A DNA stretch of 64,000 bases from Brachionus rotundiformis (Eukaryota; Rotifera; Eurotatoria; Ploima; Brachionidae), in the NCBI GenBank assembly GCA_016802295.1, contig JAESIW010000200.1, positions 2,015,923 through 2,079,922 on the forward strand, given 5' to 3'. Shown piece after piece: positions 58,552 to 64,000 of this stretch. The stretch's first letter is position 1; each line of letters starts with the position of its first letter. Both the position numbers and the translations under genes were made by a program. The notes beneath the pieces are model-generated. The model was not told the DNA's origin. It worked only from the letters and a program-made list of their open reading frames with translations, and ran no database searches.

Positions 58552-59488
58552 TTTTTGCTTTGAAAATTTTTACTTTCAATTATTTTTTATTTTAAATTAA
58601 AAAAATAACCGAACTTATAATATTTTACTATTTTAAATAAATTAGTTTTTAACAAGTGGTTTTTCAATGTTTTTGAGTGTCATTTTTTGATCAATACTTA
58701 ACGCTTTCAGTCCAAATTTGCGTCAACGTTCGCAATTTGTTTCAGTATGACACTTAATTTTTGTGAAAATAATTTTCTTTATTGGTTCTTAAAACTTACC
58801 TTAATGAATTATTGAAAATTTTAAGCTTGATGTATTAATGTCTTCACTGACAAACATATATTTACAATAAAGTAACTACTAAAAAAAATCTATTTTGACT
58901 TCAATATTAAAATTTTTTATTATTTCAGATATTAAAAAACCTAAAAGATTCATCCAGTACTAAATTAAAAACATTTAAACTTAATTAAGTCTTTCTAGAT
59001 ATTTCTTTCAATTAAAATTAGAAAAAAAGCACATGTGGGAATTTAATAATAATTTAAAAATGAAAAAGTAAATTACAGAGAGCTATGACAATGAAATAAT
59101 TAAAAAACTTTTAGAGATTTTCAGGCTGAATCTTTTAAAAATCAATAGAATTTTTAATTTAAGATACGATCATAATTCAGTAGAATGCTTGTATCTTCTG
59201 TTTTAATTTGTTCAGAGTACTTCAATCGACTAAAATGGTAAATAAGAATTAGATTTTAAGCCTTTGTATTAAATTTATTAATCTATTTGATAAGTTTTTT
59301 TTATATTTTGAATTTTTTAAGAAACATTTATTAATTTTTAATAATGAATAAAAATAAATATCTAAAAGAACCAGCTCAGGAAAAAAAGAAAATTTTCTAG
59401 TTAAATTTTAAATATAAAACTTAAATTTATTTCCATTTATTTGAAAACAGTTAATTCTTACTAAATAATAACTGTAATCTCGCTTTCA
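58552..59488. other. Intergenic, opsin 2 upstream region
   Basis: AT-rich, no gene recognised. Confidence 0.4.
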
Positions 59489-59776
59489 CGACTTTGAGAG
59501 TTTTTCGTTTAGAGGTTATTACATCGTCTCTATGTAATAAAAATTAAAATTTAATTAGCTAAAATATATCTTGAACTTAAAATAAGTCAAATTTAAGTTT
59601 TTTCTATTTCTAAATTATTTACAATTTTTTCATTGATTGATTGTTTTTTTGTTAAAGAAAAAGTTAAATTCCAGGTATTTTTTAGCTAATTAAATTTTTA
59701 GTGTTATTACATAGAGACGTTGTAATAAACTCTAAACGAAAAAAGGTTGGATTTGGGTATTACTCTCAGAGTCGTT
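59489..59776. mobile_element. About 290-bp MITE with long inverted repeats
   Basis: Arms 59489-59565 and 59679-59776 share ACGACT(T/C)TGAGAG, CGTTTAGAGNTTATTACA, CGTCTCTATGTAATAA and TTTAATTAGCTAAAA in inverted order. The right arm has about 20 extra bases near its end. No coding capacity; target duplication not certain. Confidence 0.7.
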
Positions 59777-59779
59777 AAG

Positions 59780-60938
59780 GTATAAAATTTTCAGAAATCG
59801 AGAGATTTGGAGTTTGTTTACATTTTATTTATAAAAAACTAATTTAATTTCTTTTGTTTTTAACCTTGAATTACAATTTCGTTAATGATCATAATTTTTT
59901 CAAAACATTCATTCTTTATATTTGAGACTAAAAATAAATAATATAATTTAATAGTTAACATATTTAGCTTACTGTAATACATTTTTTGGTTAGAATTTTT
60001 TAATTATTATAAAAAGACTAAATAAAGAAATAATTAAAGATAAATTAAGTTCATAAAGAAGTAGTTTAGTAATTTGATTGAATTTTTATCCTTTCATAAA
60101 ATATTTAACTAGCTTAAAGGGTCAGGAAATGAAAAAAAAGAATTAATAATATGAAATAAAAACTCTTTCAATAAACTGAATTAAGATGAGTCTTTTGTCT
60201 AAATATTTAAAGAGTTCAAAACGTGACTTCAAAGTTTTATTATTTAATATTTTATTGAGAAAAAAAACTCCATATTTTTACGGATTGAATTTCAAAAAAT
60301 CTTTTTTTTAAATTTGGGTAATTTTTTATTTCAATTGAGAAAAAAAATATTAATGTGGAAAGTATGATAATATATTTTTATGATGAGTATAAATTTGAGT
60401 TATGATCAAATAGGTTATTTTCCCACATGACGAAAAGGATCATGATACTTTTGAATGCCATGATAAATATTTTGAATAAAAAATTCATATCAAAAATGGG
60501 ATGTTTTGCTAAAAAAATTTTTAATTAAATTTTTTAAATGTTTGAAGTAAAATAGTTTTAAATTAAAATATTGAAAAGATTTAAAAACTTTTCTGATTCT
60601 CACTAATGATGTATTTAAATTAAAAGTTAAATTTTATCATGATAAAAAAATTGTTTATCAAATTTAAAAATTTAAAAATATAGTAAAATATAATACTTAT
60701 AATACAGAATGGTGGATCATTCCTATTGACAATTCTAATTAAATTTTAATCTTTTTAAAAAAGATTTAAAAAACCTTGCACTTAGTTAAATTATAAGGAG
60801 CTAAAATGATTTATTAAATTTTATCAAAATTAGTATTTATATTTTCAACTTGATTTTAATCGGTAATTAAAGTTTATAATTGCTTTAATTATTTAAACAA
60901 AAATCTTTTAATTTAAACTTAAAAGTTTTAAACTTAAT
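59780..60938. other. Intergenic, nothing recognised
   Basis: AT-rich spacer before the LITAF-like gene's 3' end. Confidence 0.5.
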
Positions 60939-61352
60939 CTAAATAAGTTCTTTTCGGCCAATTAGATAATTACAATTTGGACAATAATGTTTGACGTCTT
61001 TGCATGAATCAATACATAAAGGTATTAAGCAGCATCCAAGCCATAGACCAACTAAGCAAAGTCCACCTACAATCAGCCAAGTGCCTAATCCAGAATCATA
61101 TGATACTTTTGTTAATATTTGGGCATGACATGAAGGACTTAAAAAAGCGAATATAACGGAGTAGTTTATTCAATATTAATCAAAATAAAAAAGCTACCAA
61201 GTAATGAATGTAGGATCTTTTCCAAGTAATGTAGTTGCTTGGCTCAATACTGGTTGAATTATAACATTAGAAGGTAGCTGTTGAGTTGGATAAATAGGTT
61301 GTGGCTGTACGGGATATGGCGGTGGATAAGATTGTTCATAATTCTTCTCCAT
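60939..61352 (-). CDS. LITAF: LITAF-domain membrane protein
   Basis: Exons 61352-61198 and 61137-60939 with a 60-nt intron; 117 residues. The proline/tyrosine/glutamine-rich N-terminus contains PPPY, a WW-domain ligand used to bind Nedd4-type ligases. The LITAF domain is complete: CPSC at its start (the first Cys codon spans the intron), SYDSGLGTWLIVGGLCLVGL, then GCCLIPLCIDSCKDVKHYCP and CPNC near the end. The two CxxC knuckles bind one zinc and flank a hydrophobic segment that sits in one leaflet of endosomal membranes. Known role of the family: late-endosome/lysosome trafficking. Each exon alone is short, so the gene only becomes visible when spliced. Vertebrate LITAF is 161 residues; this is shorter in the head. 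Confidence 0.92.
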
Positions 61353-62130
61353 ATTTTTAAAAAGTTATTCTTCTAAATTCAATTTTTTTTATTTAAATTT
61401 CAATTTAATTTCGAAATTATTTTTTAAGTCAAAATTTAACAAAATACTTCAAAATGTTATTAATTCATATTTTTAATTCAAAGCAAATGCTTATTTATCT
61501 GAAAAAGAAATTATACCGTTGAAAACTTAAAAGAGTTAAACATAATAAATTTAGAATTTTAAATTATGCTACTTTCCGATAAACTTGATTATTTTTTAAT
61601 TTAATTAAATTTTATCACAAAACTTCATAATCGAATTAAAATTTCTCTTAAATGTTAAATTTTAAAAAATACAAACTAATTAATGATTAAGAATCTGCCT
61701 TTTATTTTGAAATTTTTGATCTTATATGACAACTATAAATATTAAATAATATTAAATCCATGAATTCTTCAATAATAGAAAATTTAGAAAATATCTCAAT
61801 TTTGTCAATGACAGTAGTAAAATCCAGTATACGCAAAAATTTAAAGTAACAGTCAATCTTTTTCAATGTAATTTATAAAATAAAAAAATTTGCTGGAAGA
61901 TAAAGATTTCCTTTTTGTTGGTGTACGAAAACACGTATTATGAAATTTTCTGTATTTCTGTATTGTACTTTGTCCTTATTTAGCCATGATCCAACGACAT
62001 TTATGTACTTTATGCACTTTATGCCATATAGATCAATGGAAAATGTTATTAAATGAAAATAATCTAAAAAACAATAAATCAAACTCTCAGCAAGAAAAAA
62101 ACCCTAAACCTTAGAGCTCGTTAACCCCTT
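61353..62130. other. Intergenic, nothing recognised
   Basis: AT-rich. Includes the LITAF-like gene promoter; no clear TATA or other motif could be chosen. Confidence 0.4.
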
Positions 62131-62135
62131 AGCAT

Positions 62136-62227
62136 GTTAAAACAAATCAAACCATAAAAAAACCCTAATTTGAAAATTCCCTAAGTAACCAAAATAGGGT
62201 TTATTTTATGGTTTGATTTGTTTTAAC
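62136..62227. repeat. About 35-bp inverted repeat
   Basis: GTTAAAACAAATCAAACCAT, then an A-run and ACCCTA, is mirrored by TAGGGTTT...ATGGTTTGATTTGTTTTAAC. A small foldback or MITE end pair. Confidence 0.65.
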
Positions 62228-62239
62228 CGAGTGTATGAC

Positions 62240-63217
62240 AAATTTAGAATCAGATTTTCGAACTGATTTTATTCAATTGATATATATTGCATTAAGTACA
62301 TAAAGAACATTAAAGTCCTATAAAGCTTATTCTTTGAAATTAAGTATTCAATTTTAAAGCAATTTTTGTAATTTTTAGTTAAAAAATAAAAATCTTTCTA
62401 TAATTTATTAAGATACTTGATATTCTTATGCTAACCTACTAAAGTTATATTATAAGTTACTGACTATTTTAGAATTTAATTCCTAATTATTAAAAAAATC
62501 TTTAAATTATTAAAGTATAGACTTGATTGACTCTATTCGTAAAAACATCGTGTTCCTATGGTCTTTGGCTCATCTGTTTGAATGGTTGAATTATAACATT
62601 AGAATTAATTATCGTTATTGCATAAATTTAAACATTAATTTGATTAATTAATGATTACGAAACTTAAAAAAAAAAGTCGTTTTAATAGAATATAGCTAAA
62701 ATTCTTTTATTTAGTACAAAGAAACAAACTTACGTATTTAAATTTTATCTTTTTACTGAGATTTTTAATCAATTATTGATATTTATATTTTTGCGTGAGA
62801 GATAACTTTTAATATTAAAGATTCTGTCTCTAAAAATAATTTTAATTTATTTAACATTACCTTTAAATTTTTTATGGCTTAAAACAATTTTAAAACAACT
62901 TGAAATAATTCTGTTTTAATTTTATATTTGTGTTGTAAAGTAAAATCAAGAATAGATTTGATATATTTTTTTAAACCTTTTTAAAATTTTTTAAAATTAA
63001 AAATTAGGAAAATTAGAAAAAAGATTAAAATAAAAAAAGCTGAAATTACAGAATTTTTTAAATTATAAAACATTTAAAAATTCTACCGATGAATGAGTGT
63101 TTTTATTTAATGTTTAGAAATTAAATATTTCTAAACTTGAATGAATTTTTAAAAATTTATGAATAAAATTAAGCTTTATTTTTTAGTAAATGTTAAGGTT
63201 AATTAACATATTTAGAT
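62240..63217. other. Intergenic, nothing recognised
   Basis: AT-rich; MCTS1 3' flank at the right end. Confidence 0.5.
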
Positions 63218-63919
63218 TTATTTAATTGCCTTCATCAACCAAAGACCATCATTTAAATAATGCAAGGCATCAATTGCGATTCCTTTATTTGTTTTGGCTC
63301 TTAAATGAATTAAAATTCATTTTACTCTTTAAAATTAGTTTAATGAACTTTACATTTCTTCTGTGCTCGATTTTGTAGTACCAATTGCCAAAGCATGTTT
63401 TTTTCCTTCGGCCATAATTGCCACCACGGTATTTTTATCAACAGGGGTCATTTTACCTCCTGGTGAAGTAAGCCCTGGAGCCATAATATTTGCTCCACTG
63501 AGAACAAATTTTATTGCTCCTTTGTCAACTTGTTCATGTGGAAGTATAAAAGGATACTTATGCAAAAGCCGCAAAACAGGAATGAACTGGCCATCTCGCT
63601 GCTTGAAAAATAAAGGTTCTCCACTCGAACCAGCTAATAATTCTATGTGATCTTGGCTAAAATAGAACTGATGGATAATTTATTAAAAAAATCTATAGAA
63701 ATTACCATTTAATAAATCTGACATTATCTTTTTTTGGTAGAATTTCATCTATGAAAGCTTCAATGTGCGGATAATCTTCAATCAATTTAGATCTTATCTG
63801 TTTTATTACAGTACCTTTGGCTTGTACTACTCCACTTACATGTTCCTTGTCAGAAAATCTTAAAACTTAAAATATGAATATAAAATATCATAATTAATAA
63901 AATTTTACTTCTTGAACAT
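63218..63919 (-). CDS. MCTS1: MCTS1 translation re-initiation/recycling factor
   Basis: Four exons: 63919-63909, 63858-63706, 63656-63354, 63299-63218, introns of 50, 49 and 54 nt; 182 residues against 181 in human. The start MFKKFSDKEHV, with only 11 coding bases in exon 1, matches the vertebrate MFKKFDEKENV. Then come KQIRSKLIEDYPHIEAFIDE, LPKKDNVRFIK, FFKQRDGQFIPVLRLLHKYP, and the PUA domain with HEQVDKGAIKFVLSGANIMA, PGLTSPGGKM, VVAIMAEGKKHAL and the closing HYLNDGLWLMK. The partner is DENR; the pair removes deacylated tRNA and 40S subunits after termination and promotes re-initiation after upstream ORFs. All key regions are intact. Complete within the window with 80 bases to spare. Confidence 0.96.
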
Positions 63920-64000
63920 TTTGTTATTCTAAATAAAGATGATAAATTATTTACAAAATAAAAAAATGTCGGTGATTTAAATCGTTATTACTCGATTTAT

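Noticed and set aside
63363..63650. Plus-strand open frame of 95 codons
   Set aside because: Exactly antisense to the conserved PUA-coding exon of MCTS1; composition is that of a shadow.
1..64000. CRISPR arrays, bacterial operons, ribosomal or transfer RNA genes
   Set aside because: None seen. The window is eukaryotic with spliced genes; no regular spacer-repeat arrays, no rRNA-like high-GC conserved blocks and no convincing cloverleaf were found by eye. A tRNA/rRNA covariance-model scan would settle it.

Overview
The window is eukaryotic and very AT-rich (by eye close to three quarters A+T, more between genes). Spliced genes have mostly tiny introns (about 45-63 nt, GT...AG), with a few of 370-570 nt and one of about 2 kb. 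The gene set is that of a bilaterian animal: cytoplasmic actin, a Phox2-type homeobox gene, two opsins, a SOL-type calpain (CAPN15), PKI, a LITAF-domain protein, TMX2, CUSTOS, MCTS1, EXOSC10 and PRPF4B. Low GC, miniature introns and remnants with FLYWCH, MULE and SWIM domains fit a small spiralian, most likely a monogonont rotifer of Brachionus type. That is inference; no rRNA or mitochondrial marker is present to confirm it.

Layout. 0-5 kb: gene-poor, then a tiny PKI gene. 5-6.3 kb: transposon debris (jockey-like RT, SWIM-domain ORF). 7.5 kb: a short secreted precursor ending in a somatostatin-like cysteine loop. 8.6-9.7 kb (-): a type II membrane glycosyltransferase-like gene, whose paralogue lies at 33.6-34.6 kb (+). 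11.3-14.8 kb (-): seven-exon EXOSC10. 15.9 kb (+): secreted pesticin/T4-type lysozyme, a transfer candidate. 16.7-18.6 kb: LINE 3' end and a 1 kb DNA transposon with subterminal repeats. 18.7-22.8 kb (-): six-exon PRPF4B with a LINE relic in its large intron. 24.6-25.7 kb (-): Phox2-like gene. 27.2-28.3 kb (-): intronless actin with two CArG boxes and a TATA box upstream. 30.8-32.5 kb: divergent TMX2/CUSTOS pair. 35.8-37.6 kb (-): FAM124-like protein. 42.4-45.0 kb (-): CAPN15. 46.7-49.6 kb (-): an ATP-grasp plus TauD-type dioxygenase fusion. 50.0-51.2 and 57.0-58.6 kb (-): two related opsins. 60.9-61.4 kb (-): LITAF-like gene. 63.2-63.9 kb (-): complete MCTS1 with an 11-nt first coding exon.

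The genes do not form an operon-like system. The functional groupings I see are light sensing (two opsins), RNA processing and translation housekeeping (EXOSC10, PRPF4B, MCTS1), probably acquired bacterial-type enzymes (lysozyme, ATP-grasp/dioxygenase), and a heavy load of miniature inverted-repeat elements between genes. All exon joins were chosen by hand from splice consensus, reading phase and family similarity recalled from memory. No alignment or search was run.
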